Shown here in pieces: positions 9,501-18,359 of a DNA stretch of 61,198 bases. The stretch spans positions 1 through 61,198 of the forward strand of contig NZ_SNVV01000029.1 of NCBI RefSeq assembly GCF_004361735.1, given 5' to 3'. This DNA comes from Azoarcus indigens. GTDB taxonomy: Bacteria; Pseudomonadota; Gammaproteobacteria; Burkholderiales; Rhodocyclaceae. The notes beneath the pieces are model-generated. The model made no database searches. It saw nothing but the letters and a program-made list of their open reading frames with translations, and was not told the origin of the DNA. How positions within the stretch are numbered: position 1 is the stretch's first letter; each line of letters opens with the position of its first letter. A program made the position numbers and the translations under genes.

Positions 9501-10336
9501 TCCGCCCATTGGCGCTGGGCGCGGGCGACGGCTTCCGGCTTGTAGCTGTTCTTGTTGAGGCTGGCAGCGGCGTCGTTCACCCGCGCCAGCACCTGGGCGC
9601 CATCGCCCTGCCAGCACGCGGCCGCCTCGGCGTAGGCGCGCGCCAGTTCGGCGCCGGCGGCGTCCAGTGCGGCACCGGCCGCGGTCGGGTCAGTGGCCAG
9701 TACCTCCGCGTCCCAGCGGCGTTCGGCCAGCGGCTTGGCCATGTCGGCCTTCAGCGTTTCCGCCCAGGTTTCGGGGCAGTCGCCGTTCTGCGCCAGCAGG
9801 TCGGCCAGCGCCGCCGGCAGCGCGCCGCCGATGATGGCGCGGCGCCAGAAGTCCTGCGCCACTTCGAGGCGCAGCGCGCTGTCGTCTTCGGCCAGTTGCA
9901 GCGCGTAGGGCAGGCCGGCGGCGAAGGGCGAGTCGGCCAGCGCACGCTGGCAGAAGCTGTGAATGGTGAAGATGGCGGCTTCGTCGAAGGTCTGCAGCGC
10001 ATGGCGCAGGCGCTTGCTCATTTCCGCGCGGGCGATGCCGGTCTGCTCCACCCGCGCGATCAGCTGCGGCACGAAGGGGTCGCCGCCGGCCGCGCCGCCG
10101 TCCAGCACCCGCAGGGTGTCGACGATGCGGTCGCGGATGCGGGTGGACAGTTCGGCGGTGGCGGCCTTGGTGAAGGTGACGACGAGCAGGGATTCGACCG
10201 CCAGCCCGCGCTCCAGCAGCAGGCGCAGGTAGAGGCCGCAGATGTTCCAGGTCTTGCCGGTGCCGGCGGAGGCTTCGACGAGGTGGATGCCGTCTAGCGG
10301 GCAGGCGAAGACGTCGAGATCGGTGGAAGCGGCCAT
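6551..10336 (-). CDS. recB: Exodeoxyribonuclease V beta subunit RecB
   Basis: RecB is the 3'-5' helicase and nuclease subunit of RecBCD. The 1261-residue protein starts at ATG 10336 (MAASTDLDVF); an in-frame ATG farther upstream gives a proline/arginine-rich leader unlike RecB. Seen in it: Walker A EASAGTGKTW with Lys28, motif II ALIDEFQDTDPLQF, motif V/VI region VTIHRSKGLEYGIVFCPFLF and YVALTRAVYRCY, and the C-terminal nuclease core LLDWKSNHLG with Asp1147 and Lys1149. All catalytic landmarks are present, so it should be an active helicase-nuclease. It is separated from recC by a glycosyltransferase gene and by a terminator-like hairpin, which implies its own promoter in the 10337-10464 interval. 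Confidence 0.95.
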   Translation of the reverse strand: MAASTDLDVFACPLDGIHLVEASAGTGKTWNICGLYLRLLLERGLAVESLLVVTFTKAATAELSTRIRDRIVDTLRVLDGGAAGGDPFVPQLIARVEQTGIARAEMSKRLRHALQTFDEAAIFTIHSFCQRALADSPFAAGLPYALQLAEDDSALRLEVAQDFWRRAIIGGALPAALADLLAQNGDCPETWAETLKADMAKPLAERRWDAEVLATDPTAAGAALDAAGAELARAYAEAAACWQGDGAQVLARVNDAAASLNKNSYKPEAVARAQRQWADWFATGDARAPLPADKDSKLGLLCAATLAEKTNKGGSTPGHAFCDAADTLLAARAALDGQLESARLALLRGFLDEAAAELRRRKREQRQIAFDDILWNAYEALAGGRQPWLAAALHARFPAALIDEFQDTDPLQFAIFDRIYRGEGRHGSLFLVGDPKQAIYSFRSADLHTYLAARERADSRYTLRRNQRSAPALIEACNRLFGANGRVFMLPGLDYERVEAGERPRPPLVDLTASAGPAALRLWRIPKDEALEGEEGGDRLPRGVALQRAAAASAAEIARLLAAAAAGEVRIGERPLAPADIAVLVRSHGQGARMRQALAAVGVGSVELSQASVFHTEDAEELERILLAIAEPARQPRVLAALAGAAMGRDAAALARLAGDEAALLDILDRFARWRDTWLARGFGVMLRQWMADERVAARLLARADGERRLTNLMHLAELLQQAAGEASPEVLLRALASRRADSGGGEAAQLRLESDRNLVQIVTIHRSKGLEYGIVFCPFLFDGYPGRDDGGAMRSWHEDDGRLVLDYRRRSTLAAEEDKDILARQKLERQAEDLRLVYVALTRAVYRCYLVVGCYATLSFGRPSYSESGRSLLNWMVAGGGLDTTAWREHKMTPAEIDARWRQLVAAAQRSGEPTMALADLPDGAAVALPPPDHGDASPRALRPPPIPAGWRIGSFSALIFGATHEQAAQDHDARTLAPEEGEGEEAGEGLEAAPALAADDILRFPRGPAAGDCLHAVFERIDFTDERGWDAAIAAALQAHPQRLAGVSEEESARRLPRMLRRLLADVIAAPLGEGLQLAQLPLSRRLTELAFHLPAPALDAAGLNRWLAAQGYGVPRLAFAGLAGYLKGFIDLVFEHQGRFYLLDWKSNHLGDRPQDYAGPRLEAAMQAHGYHLQHLLYTVALHRHLGLSLPGYDYERHFGGTRYLFVRGVRPGWEVAGAEGPRPAGVYSHRPALAVVQELDALLAGRQPAERGLGVLA

Positions 10337-10464
10337 CGGCGGATGGTAGCGGCGGGGCGCGGGGCGGGCAATGGACGGCGCGGCGCGGACGGCGGACCGC
10401 CGCGAGAGGGCGGGCTGGTGGCGCTGCGGGCGAGTCGGCGGTGACCATTCCCTCGGCAAAGAAC

Positions 10465-10483
10465 GCCCGCAAGCCGTGCGGGC
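10465..10483 (-). terminator. Hairpin terminator after the glycosyltransferase gene
   Basis: Seven-base perfect arms GCCCGCA/TGCGGGC with a five-base loop, 18 bases after the stop codon at 10501. On the minus strand the stem is followed by GTTCTTTG, a modest U-tract. This fits an intrinsic terminator that separates the glycosyltransferase transcript from recB. Confidence 0.6.
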
Positions 10484-10500
10484 CTAGACCTTCACCCGCC

Positions 10501-11535
10501 TCAGGCCTGCTGCAGCAGCGCCGGTGGCGTGCACTCGTCCAGGATGGCCTGCAGCGCCTGACCGCCGGCGGCGAAGGTGTAGTGGGTCAGCGCCCGCTCG
10601 CGCGCACGGCGGCCGAGTTCGGCGCGGCGGGCGTCGTCGTTCCACAGCGACAGGATGGCGGCGCGCAGGGCGGCGGCGTCGCCCGCCGGCACCAGCAGGG
10701 CGTCGGTGCCGTCCTCCACGTAGTCCTGGGTGCCGACGCAGCGGGTGGCGACAAGCGCGCAGCCGCGCATCATGGCTTCGATCAGCGTGACCTGGCCGGA
10801 GGGGTTGGCGGCATCCTGCAACGGCACGAGATTGAGGCGGGCGCCGCGGGCGAGGCGGTGGCACTCCGCCAGCGCCACACCGCTGCGGAAGCGCACCTCC
10901 GGCGGCGGCGCGATGTGCCGGGTGCGGTGCTCGCCGGCGACGATGAGGGTGGAGATGCCGGTGCCGGCCACCGCCGCGGCCAGGGTGTCGTAATCGCGGT
11001 TGGCGGTACCGAGGGCGACGATGTAGGGCGACTCCCCATCGGCACCGGCGGGCACTTCATCCTCCGCCGGCAGCGCCACGCTCAGCGGCACGAACTGGAA
11101 GCGGGATTCCGGCAGCCTCAGCCAGCGGCTGTAGAGCGGAATCTCGGCGCGCGAATGGACGACGAACACATCCACCCCGGCCAGCGCGAAGCGCGCCACC
11201 GCGCCCTTGAGGCCACCGTAGGTGCGGCCGAGGTTGAAGCTCCAGGCCACGACGACGAGGTCGGAGCGCAGCAGCAGCCGTTTCAGCAACCCGGCCAGCG
11301 CGGCAAGCTGGGGAAAGACGGTGATCAGGCCCTGTGCGCGGCCGCCGGCGGCGCGGCGCAGGGCTTCCCGCACGTGGCGGTAGTAGTCCGCCCACTCCTG
11401 GCGGCCTGAAACCGGCCGGGAGCGGTCATGGGCGTAGCCGGCGGGCACTACCTCCACCTCATGGCCCACCACGTCCTTGACGATCCAGCTCGAGGTCGTG
11501 CCGCGGGTGAACGGCGAAAGCAGGAGGAAGCGCAT
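10501..11535 (-). CDS. Glycosyltransferase, GT-B fold, family 1/4-like
   Basis: A 344-residue predicted glycosyltransferase, transferring a sugar from an activated donor to an unknown acceptor. The C-terminal half has the GT-B donor-site pattern: NLVPLQDAANPSGQVTLIEA, then GCALVATRCVGTQDYVEDG and a LLVPAGDAAAL segment. The N-terminal half (MRFLLLSPFTRGTTSSWIV) is less typical. The start is ATG 11535, with GGAG about 8 bases upstream. It sits between recC (182-base gap) and recB (165-base gap), where other proteobacteria often have ptrA or nothing, and its own terminator follows. No other polysaccharide gene is nearby, so its pathway cannot be stated. Confidence 0.8.
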   Translation of the reverse strand: MRFLLLSPFTRGTTSSWIVKDVVGHEVEVVPAGYAHDRSRPVSGRQEWADYYRHVREALRRAAGGRAQGLITVFPQLAALAGLLKRLLLRSDLVVVAWSFNLGRTYGGLKGAVARFALAGVDVFVVHSRAEIPLYSRWLRLPESRFQFVPLSVALPAEDEVPAGADGESPYIVALGTANRDYDTLAAAVAGTGISTLIVAGEHRTRHIAPPPEVRFRSGVALAECHRLARGARLNLVPLQDAANPSGQVTLIEAMMRGCALVATRCVGTQDYVEDGTDALLVPAGDAAALRAAILSLWNDDARRAELGRRARERALTHYTFAAGGQALQAILDECTPPALLQQA

Positions 11536-11717
11536 GGACGACTCCACGGTTCGCGCCCGACGGAAGATATCCCCGCGCGGAGAGGCGGGCTCAGGCGGAC
11601 AGAATGACTTCAGTATGGAGAGCGAAGCGCGCCCACGCCCCGGCCGACCACCCCAAACGGGCATTCTTGCGCGAAGCTGAAGCCAGGCCGCCGGGGCCGT
11701 GGCGGACGAAGCCGCCC

Positions 11718-14700
11718 TCAGCCCAGCCGCGGATCGTCCAGCGCCGCCAGCAAGGGCTGCAGCACCGTCCGGGCGATGTGCTGGAAATCCTCGCCCAGCG
11801 GATCGGCGACGCCGCGCAGTGCCAGCCGGTAGGCGGGGTCGGCGCGCTCGCCGTAGGCCGGGCGGTTGCCACCGGTCCATTTCGCCAGCGCCTTGCCGTA
11901 ACCGCCGCCGGGCGCGGCCAGCGCCCAGGCGGCCTTGGGATAGAAGGGCAGCGGCTGCTGCAGCCCCTGGCGGTACAGCTCCAGCAGTTCGGCCAGGTGC
12001 TGGCGCGCCTGCGCCGGTGGCAGCGGCCGGTAGCCGCAGCGGCCGTCGCGCGACACCAGCCGGGTCTGCGGCGCTACGCCGGCCGGCGGCGCGGCGCACA
12101 GGGCGAGGTGGGAGATCCAGCCGGCGAGGTAATCCACCGGCCGGGTGTCGTCGTAGCGGTGGCGCACCTGGCCCTGCGGCCGCAGGTCGCCGAAGGCGGC
12201 GGCGAGGTGCCAGTCTTCATCGCCCAGGGTGAAAGCCAGCCGCGGCACATGGGCGGGCAGTGGCGCGCCCTGGCGCTGCTCCGCCACCTCGGCGGCGAAG
12301 CGGCGCAGGCGCTCCAGCTCGCGCGCCAGTTCCGCCTCGCCGGCCGCACCTGCCGGGTATTCGCCGCCGGCGCGGGCCAGCGCCAGCGGATCGGTGGCGG
12401 CCTGCTCGCCCAGCAGCACCGGCAGCAGGCGCGCGGCCAGGGCCTGGCGCGCCGGCCAGTCGGGCAGGAAGGCTTCCACGTCGGCCAGTTCTTCGTCGCC
12501 CTCCGGCAGTTCCAGGCCGAGGCGTTCGCGCAGCAGGTAGCGGCAGGGCTGGCGGAAGAAGCGGATGAGCTGGTCCAGCCCGACCTCGCGCCAGTCCTCG
12601 CCGGCCGGCGGCAGCGGCTGGGGGAAGAAGGGCGCGCCGGCGGCGTCGGCGAAGGCGTCGTCCTCGCCCGCCTCTTCCGCAAGCTCATCGCCGGCGGCCA
12701 CCACCTGCAGCGGCGCGCGCAGGCGGGCGGCGAGCGCGGCGGCGTATTCGGCCTGGTAGCTGGCGAGGCGGCGGTCCTGGCCGGCGCCGGGCAGGAAGTA
12801 GTCGGCGGAGAAGGGCTGCAGCGGATGGACCACGGTGAGGCGCGCCCGCGCCGCCGCCAGCGCGTCCGGCTGCAGCGGGTCGTCGGCGCAGGCTTCGGCC
12901 AGGGTGTCCAGCAACTCGTCCACCAATACCGAGGGCGGCAGCTCGCTGCCGTCGCGCACGCTGCGACCGGTGTAGGAGAGGTGCAGCACGTCGCGCGCGG
13001 CCAGCACCAGGTCGAGGAAGAGGTTGCGGTCGTCGTCGCGGCGCTGGCGGTCGCCCTTCTGCGGCCGGGCGGCCATCAGGTCGAACTCGGCGGGGCGGTC
13101 GCTACCGGGGAAGGCGCTGCGGTCCAGGCCGATGACGCAGACCACCCGGTAGGGCAGGTTGCGCAGGCTGGAGAGCGCCGAGAAGGTGACGGTGCCGCCG
13201 GGCACGCCGCCGCGGGCGGGGTCGTCCAGCGCCGCCGTCAGCGCCGGGTGCAGCACCGCCAGCGGGATGGCCTGGCGCAGCTCGCCGGCGGCCATGTCCT
13301 CGGTGAGCGCGGCGATGGCGGCACGCACCTCGCGCAGCTCTTCGGCCCAGTCGGGCGCGTCGCCCACCAGCCGGTCCAGCGCCTCGTTGAGCAGGCGGCG
13401 CCAGCCGGGCGCGTCCTGCGGCTGCAGCAGCTGGCTGCGCAGATGGCCCAGGGTCTGGGCGTAGCGCCACAGCCGGCCCAGCGCCAGCGCGGCGCCCCCT
13501 TCCGGATGGGCGGCACCGACGTAGCCGGCCAGCGGCGCCGCGTCCGCCGCCTCACCCGCCGACCAGGCGAGGAAGAGGCGGTGCAGGCCGTGCTCCAGGG
13601 TGTGCGCCGCGTCTCCGCCCAGGCCCAGGCCTGCGCGCTGGGCGGCGTCCAGCCCCCAGCGCACGCCGGCTTCGCGCAGCCAGCCGTGGATGGCTTCCAG
13701 ATCGGCGCCTTCCAGCTCGAAGCGGCGCGCCACCGCCGGCTGCTGCAGCAGATCGAACAGGCGGCTGGCGGGGAAGCGGCCGGCGGCCAGGGTGAGGACG
13801 AGGTCCAGCACCCGCGCCACCGGGTTGTCCCGGGTGTGGCCGAGGCCGGTGATGCGCCAGGGGATGCGGCGGGCCGGCGGCGCGGTGCCGAACACCGCCT
13901 CGATCAGCGGCGCGGTGGCGTCCAGGTCGGGCATCAGCACTACGATCTCGTCCGGCCGTGGCGGGTTGGGCGACTTGAACAGGCCGAGCAAGCGGTCCTG
14001 CAGCACTTCCAGCTCGCGGGTGCGGGAGTGGCAGACGTGCACTTCGATGCTGCGGTCGCCGGCGGCCAGGGCGACGCCGCCGGGCGGCAGCTCGTCCAGC
14101 ACCAGCATGGCGTTCTGCAGTTGCGCCAGCAGGTGTTCGGCCGGGTGCGGCACGAAGAGGGCGTCTTCCACCACCTCGTTCTCGCCCTCGAACAGCAGGC
14201 CGATGTGGGCCTGGGTCTGCCGCCCCCAGGCGGCGAGCAGGCGGTTGCCGGTCTCGTGGAACAGGTCGGACTGGCGCGAGGCCAGCCAGGACAGGCGGCG
14301 CGGGTCCACGATCTCGAACCAGAACTCGCCGCAGGGGTTCAGGGTGTACAGCCGCACCTCGACCTGGCGCGCCAGCTGGCGCAGCACTTCCAGGTAGAGC
14401 GGCGGCAGCGTCGGCAGGCCGAACACGTGCACCGTCTCCGGCAGGCCGAGGGCGGCGAGTCCGGCGGCGTCCATGGCGGCGATCTGGCGCAGGAAGACGG
14501 CGGTGGGATGCTCGCGGCGCACGCCCAGGCCGGCGTGGATGCGCCGCCACAGCTCCGCCTGCCAGGCCTCGTCCGCGCGCTCCGCCTCGGTGGCGCCCAG
14601 CAGCCGGGCGGGACGGCCGGCGGCCCAGTCCTCCAGCCATTCGGGGCGATAGGTGAGGTAGTGGTCCATCACCCGGGCGATGCGGCCGGCCAACTCGTAG

Positions 14701-15068
14701 CGCATCGCCGGATCGGCGCCGGCGAGGTAGTTCGCCAGCCGCGGATGCGCGTCTATCCAGCCCTGCCCGCCTTCTTCCAGCAGGCCGTAGAGCCGCCAGG
14801 CCAGCAGCGCGGGCGAGAAGGGCGAGCGCTCCGGTACCGGCACCAGCCGGCCCACCTGCCGCCACAGCCACTGGGCGAGGTAGTCGAAACGCAGATTGAC
14901 GCAGACGCCCTCGCGCTCGGCCACCGCCAGCTCGATGCGCCGGCGCAGCGCGCTGCTGGGCACGACGACGTGGCGTTCGCCGAAGGGGCCGGGCTGCTCG
15001 GCGGCGAGGCGGTCGAGCAGGGTGTCGAGCAGGATCTCGAAGCGGTTGGAGAAGGCGAGGGAAAACAT
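11718..15068 (-). CDS. recC: Exodeoxyribonuclease V gamma subunit RecC
   Basis: RecC is the scaffold and Chi-recognition subunit of RecBCD. The 1116 residues match the usual length (about 1120). The start MFSLAFSNRFEILLDTLLDRL is characteristic. Further family marks are VVVPSSALRRRIELAVAE, RFDYLAQWLW, the LFHETGNRLLAAWG segment, VVLMPDLDATAPLIEAVFG and LPYRVVCVIGLDRSAFPG. The helicase-like domains are naturally inactive in this family. The start ATG 15068 leaves 165 bases to the divergent NERD-helicase gene, which must hold both promoters. It is the first gene of the recC-glycosyltransferase-recB-recD array. Confidence 0.95.
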   Translation of the reverse strand: MFSLAFSNRFEILLDTLLDRLAAEQPGPFGERHVVVPSSALRRRIELAVAEREGVCVNLRFDYLAQWLWRQVGRLVPVPERSPFSPALLAWRLYGLLEEGGQGWIDAHPRLANYLAGADPAMRYELAGRIARVMDHYLTYRPEWLEDWAAGRPARLLGATEAERADEAWQAELWRRIHAGLGVRREHPTAVFLRQIAAMDAAGLAALGLPETVHVFGLPTLPPLYLEVLRQLARQVEVRLYTLNPCGEFWFEIVDPRRLSWLASRQSDLFHETGNRLLAAWGRQTQAHIGLLFEGENEVVEDALFVPHPAEHLLAQLQNAMLVLDELPPGGVALAAGDRSIEVHVCHSRTRELEVLQDRLLGLFKSPNPPRPDEIVVLMPDLDATAPLIEAVFGTAPPARRIPWRITGLGHTRDNPVARVLDLVLTLAAGRFPASRLFDLLQQPAVARRFELEGADLEAIHGWLREAGVRWGLDAAQRAGLGLGGDAAHTLEHGLHRLFLAWSAGEAADAAPLAGYVGAAHPEGGAALALGRLWRYAQTLGHLRSQLLQPQDAPGWRRLLNEALDRLVGDAPDWAEELREVRAAIAALTEDMAAGELRQAIPLAVLHPALTAALDDPARGGVPGGTVTFSALSSLRNLPYRVVCVIGLDRSAFPGSDRPAEFDLMAARPQKGDRQRRDDDRNLFLDLVLAARDVLHLSYTGRSVRDGSELPPSVLVDELLDTLAEACADDPLQPDALAAARARLTVVHPLQPFSADYFLPGAGQDRRLASYQAEYAAALAARLRAPLQVVAAGDELAEEAGEDDAFADAAGAPFFPQPLPPAGEDWREVGLDQLIRFFRQPCRYLLRERLGLELPEGDEELADVEAFLPDWPARQALAARLLPVLLGEQAATDPLALARAGGEYPAGAAGEAELARELERLRRFAAEVAEQRQGAPLPAHVPRLAFTLGDEDWHLAAAFGDLRPQGQVRHRYDDTRPVDYLAGWISHLALCAAPPAGVAPQTRLVSRDGRCGYRPLPPAQARQHLAELLELYRQGLQQPLPFYPKAAWALAAPGGGYGKALAKWTGGNRPAYGERADPAYRLALRGVADPLGEDFQHIARTVLQPLLAALDDPRLG

Positions 15069-15233
15069 CGCGGCGAATGATGGCGGAGCGCGCGGATTCT
15101 GTCACCGCGGACGCGGCGGCCGGCCGCGGCGCCATATGGTCAAGCCGGCTGGCGGATGGTATGAAGAGGGGCCGCGGCTTGCGGCCCGGCCGTGCGGCAG
15201 CGCCGGCCTCCTCCCAGCCAACCTGACGACACC

Positions 15234-16871
15234 ATGGCCAGAACCCATCCCGAAGGCTGGCGCCAGCTGCCCGCCAGCGGCGCGCTGGCGCGCGAACTCG
15301 CCACCCTCTCCCGCCTCGCCGACGGCCTGCCGGACGACTACGCCATCTACCACGGCCTGCACTGGACGCGGGTGGAGCGCGAGCACACGGTGTTCGGCGA
15401 AATCGGCTTCGTCGTGCTCGGGCCGGACGGCAAGCTGCTGCTGATCGAGCAGCAGTCCGGCTTCCTCGACGAGACCGCCGAGGGCCTGCAGCGGCCGCAC
15501 TCCCGCCGGGCACGCAACATCAGCCTGGAGCTGGCGCGCAACACCGAGGCCCTGCGCGCGCGGCTGAAGCCGCTGCTGGATGGCGCCGAGCCGCAACTGG
15601 AAATCCTGCTCTATTGCCCCGACTACCAGGTGCGCCAGCCCGGCACCGCCGGCCTGGACCCGGCGCGCATCGTGGACAGCAGCCGGCGCGAGGCCCTGGT
15701 CGCCATCGTCCAGGGGCTGACCCAGCCGGAGCAAGGCTACACGCCCGACGCCACGCGCCAGACCGCGCTGCACCGCTTCCTCGCCGATCTGCTGGAGCTG
15801 GTGCCGGACGTGCAGGCGCTGGCTGGCCAGGCCCACGCGCTCACCACCCGGCTGTCCGGCGGCCTGGCCGAATGGGCGCGGCGCATCAGCATGTCGCCCT
15901 TCCGCCTGCACGTCACCGGCACTGCCGGCAGCGGCAAGACCCAGCTCGCGCTGGCCGCTTACACCGACGCCCTGGCCGCCGGCCGGCGCCCGCTCTACGT
16001 CTGCTACAACCGCCCGCTGGCGGACCACTTCGCCCGCATCGCCCCGGCCGGTGGCGAAATCGCCACCTACCACCAGCTGTGCGACCGCCGCCTGCGCGCC
16101 GCCGGCAAGCCGCCGCGCTTCGGCCAGCCGGACACCTTCCGCCGCCTGGAGGCCGACTTCGCCGCCCTGCCGCCCGACCCCACCTGGCGGTTCGACGAGC
16201 TCATCGTGGACGAAGGCCAGGACTTCACCGAAGCCTGGCGCGACGCCCTGCTCGCCATGCTGGCGCCGGAAGGCCGCGCCTGGTGGCTGGAAGACCCGAT
16301 GCAGAACCTGTACGGCCGCGAGCCGGTGGCCCTGCCCGGCTGGACCGGCCTCTGCGCCGACACCAACTACCGCACCCCGGCCGACGTCCTCGCCCTGCTC
16401 AACCGCAGCCTGCCGCTGCCCCAGCCCATCGCCGCCGGCAGCCCGGTGGACGGCACCGGCCCGGAGATCCTCAGCTGGCGGGATGCGGACGGCCTGTTCG
16501 ACGCCACCAAGCGCGCCATCACCCGCGCCATCGGCCTCGGTTTCCGCCGCGAGATGATCGCGCTCATCACCTACCGCGGCCGCGAAAACTCCCGCTTCAC
16601 CCCGCTGGACCACCTCGGCCCCCACCGCCTGCGCGCCTTCAGCGGCCGCTACGACCTCTTCGGCGAGGCCGAGTACAGCGAGGGCGACCTGCTGATCGAC
16701 TCGGTCTACCGCTTCAAGGGCCAGGCCGCGCCCTGCGTGATCTTCACCGAGGTGGATTTCCCCGCGCTGGACGCGCTGGCGGTGCGCAAGCTCTTCGTCG
16801 GCGCCACCCGGGCGACGATGAAGCTCATCCTGGTCGCCTCCGAGCGCAGCGCGGCAATGCTGGCGGGCTGA
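15234..16871 (+). CDS. UvrD-like helicase with NERD-like N-terminal domain
   Basis: A 545-residue ATP-dependent DNA helicase candidate. Residues about 40-110 resemble a NERD nuclease-related domain (GEIGFVVLGPDGKLLLIEQQSG), but the usual E-x-K end of that motif reads Glu72-Gln-Gln74, so the nuclease lysine looks replaced. The helicase core starts with Walker A GTAGSGKTQ (Lys235). Motif II is VDEGQDF. The C-terminal motifs are SVYRFKGQAAPCVIF and KLFVGATRATMKLIL. The start is ATG 15234; an upstream in-frame ATG at 15192 gives an implausible leader. It is divergent from recC, and a role in DNA repair or defence is inferred only from family and context. Confidence 0.8.
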   Translation: MARTHPEGWRQLPASGALARELATLSRLADGLPDDYAIYHGLHWTRVEREHTVFGEIGFVVLGPDGKLLLIEQQSGFLDETAEGLQRPHSRRARNISLELARNTEALRARLKPLLDGAEPQLEILLYCPDYQVRQPGTAGLDPARIVDSSRREALVAIVQGLTQPEQGYTPDATRQTALHRFLADLLELVPDVQALAGQAHALTTRLSGGLAEWARRISMSPFRLHVTGTAGSGKTQLALAAYTDALAAGRRPLYVCYNRPLADHFARIAPAGGEIATYHQLCDRRLRAAGKPPRFGQPDTFRRLEADFAALPPDPTWRFDELIVDEGQDFTEAWRDALLAMLAPEGRAWWLEDPMQNLYGREPVALPGWTGLCADTNYRTPADVLALLNRSLPLPQPIAAGSPVDGTGPEILSWRDADGLFDATKRAITRAIGLGFRREMIALITYRGRENSRFTPLDHLGPHRLRAFSGRYDLFGEAEYSEGDLLIDSVYRFKGQAAPCVIFTEVDFPALDALAVRKLFVGATRATMKLILVASERSAAMLAG

Positions 16872-17156
16872 AGCCGGGCCACCCACGACCGCATCGCCGC
16901 CGTGGGCGAAAGCCGCGCCCGCCCCATTGTGGCCGCCGCCCCGCTGTGGTGGAATCGACCGCCGGCCATCACCAAAGTCTTACCGGCCGGCATGCGGACA
17001 CCACCGCCTCCCCCGTGCTGCAGGCAATCGGGCCGGCTCACCGCGAGCCTTTCGACAGGCCCCGGCGGAGGCTGACAGGAACTCCGTCGCCGCGCCGGCA
17101 AGCGCCCGGGCGGCGGAGGAAAACCGCAGGGGAGCCGAACGAAGGGAGATCCAGGC

Positions 17157-18203
17157 GTGTTGCGCATCAGAGTCATACAGGTGGGCGGGCAGCCGGCCCA
17201 GGCCGCGCTGGTCGGCGAGTTCGGCGGCGAAGGCGGCACCATAGGCCGCGACGCCAGCAACCAGCTCGCCCTGCCCGACCCGGACCGCCACATCTCCCGC
17301 GTGCAGGCCAAGGTCGAGTACGACGGCTGCCGCCACACCCTCACCGACTGCGGCAGCAACCCCACCCACCTCAACGGCCAGCCGCTCGGCAAGGGCGCCA
17401 GCGCCACCCTGCGCGACGGCGACACCCTGCTGATAGGCGCCTACCGCCTGCGCGTCGAGATCCCCTATTCCGACACCGCCAGCACCAGCAACCTCACCCA
17501 GCCCAACGCCGCCAAGCCGGCGCTGGGGCCGGCGCAAGCCGGCGACAACACCCGGCTGTTCGCCGCCCCGCCGCGCAAACGCCCGGCGCCCACGCCCATC
17601 CCGCTACAGGACGACCAGGCCCCGCTGCTCGCCGCCTTCCGCCGTGGCCTGGGCAGCGCCGCGCTACCGCCGGGTTTCGAGTTGACGCCGGCCAAGATGG
17701 AATTGCTGGGCAGCCTGCTGCGCGAGAGCGTGGGCCTCATCGTCGCCCTGCTGAACGACCGCAGCGACGACAAGCAGGCGATGCGCGCCGACCTCACACA
17801 GGCCGGCGACGCGGTGCTGAATCCGCTGAAGGAGGGCGGCGGCGCCGAAGCCGCGCTGGGCCGCCTGCTCGCCGCCGACGACGGCGGCAGCACTGCCCGC
17901 CGTGCGCTGAGCGAGGCGCGGCAGGACCTGCAGGGCCACCTCGCCGCCAACACCGCCGGCCTGGGCGCCGCGCTGGCCGACGTGCTGGCCGGCTTCGCCC
18001 CGGCCGCGCTCGAAGACCGCCTGGCCGAACGCAAGCTGCTGGATGCGCTGCTGCCGGCCAACCGCAAGGCCAAGCTGTGGGATCTATACGAGCAGCATTT
18101 CGACGCCCTCAGCCAGCAGGCCGCGGAAGATTTCCGCGGCCTGCTCGGCCACGCCTTCCTCGACGCCTACCGCCACCACACCACCAAGCGCATCAAGGGC
18201 TGA
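17157..18203 (+). CDS. FHA-domain protein with TagH-like C-terminus
   Basis: A 348-residue cytoplasmic phosphothreonine-reading protein. The N-terminal FHA domain (about residues 20-95) shows GGTIGRDASNQLALPD, HISRVQAKV and a THLNGQPL loop. After a proline-rich linker, the C-terminal 170 residues follow the type VI secretion-associated FHA pattern (TagH/VI_FHA), ending in RKAKLWDLYEQHF and AAEDFRGLLGHAFLDAYRHH. The start is GTG 17157, with AGGGAG at 17143-17148. No T6SS structural genes are in the window. It is convergent with a Ser/Thr kinase gene 156 bases away, the natural partner for an FHA reader. The 285 bases upstream contain no gene I can identify. Confidence 0.85.
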   Translation: MLRIRVIQVGGQPAQAALVGEFGGEGGTIGRDASNQLALPDPDRHISRVQAKVEYDGCRHTLTDCGSNPTHLNGQPLGKGASATLRDGDTLLIGAYRLRVEIPYSDTASTSNLTQPNAAKPALGPAQAGDNTRLFAAPPRKRPAPTPIPLQDDQAPLLAAFRRGLGSAALPPGFELTPAKMELLGSLLRESVGLIVALLNDRSDDKQAMRADLTQAGDAVLNPLKEGGGAEAALGRLLAADDGGSTARRALSEARQDLQGHLAANTAGLGAALADVLAGFAPAALEDRLAERKLLDALLPANRKAKLWDLYEQHFDALSQQAAEDFRGLLGHAFLDAYRHHTTKRIKG

Positions 18204-18359
18204 GGCGCGCCCCCTCAATCAGCCGGGGGCAGCCAGGGCGCGAGACACGGTCCGCCATGGCGAAGCTGTGCTGCGGCGCTACATCAGCTGCCGCCACCGC
18301 GAAAAAACGAACAAGGGAAAAAACGGGACGGCCGGCGATCGCGGCCCTCCCCTCGGCGC

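Noticed and set aside
6104..10297. A 1397-codon plus-strand open frame antisense to recB/recD
   Set aside because: Low-complexity Gly/Ala/Gln/Arg composition typical of the antisense of GC-rich genes; recB and recD have full sets of motifs on the other strand.
11604..15080. A 1158-codon plus-strand frame antisense to recC
   Set aside because: Same antisense artefact; recC is clear on the minus strand.
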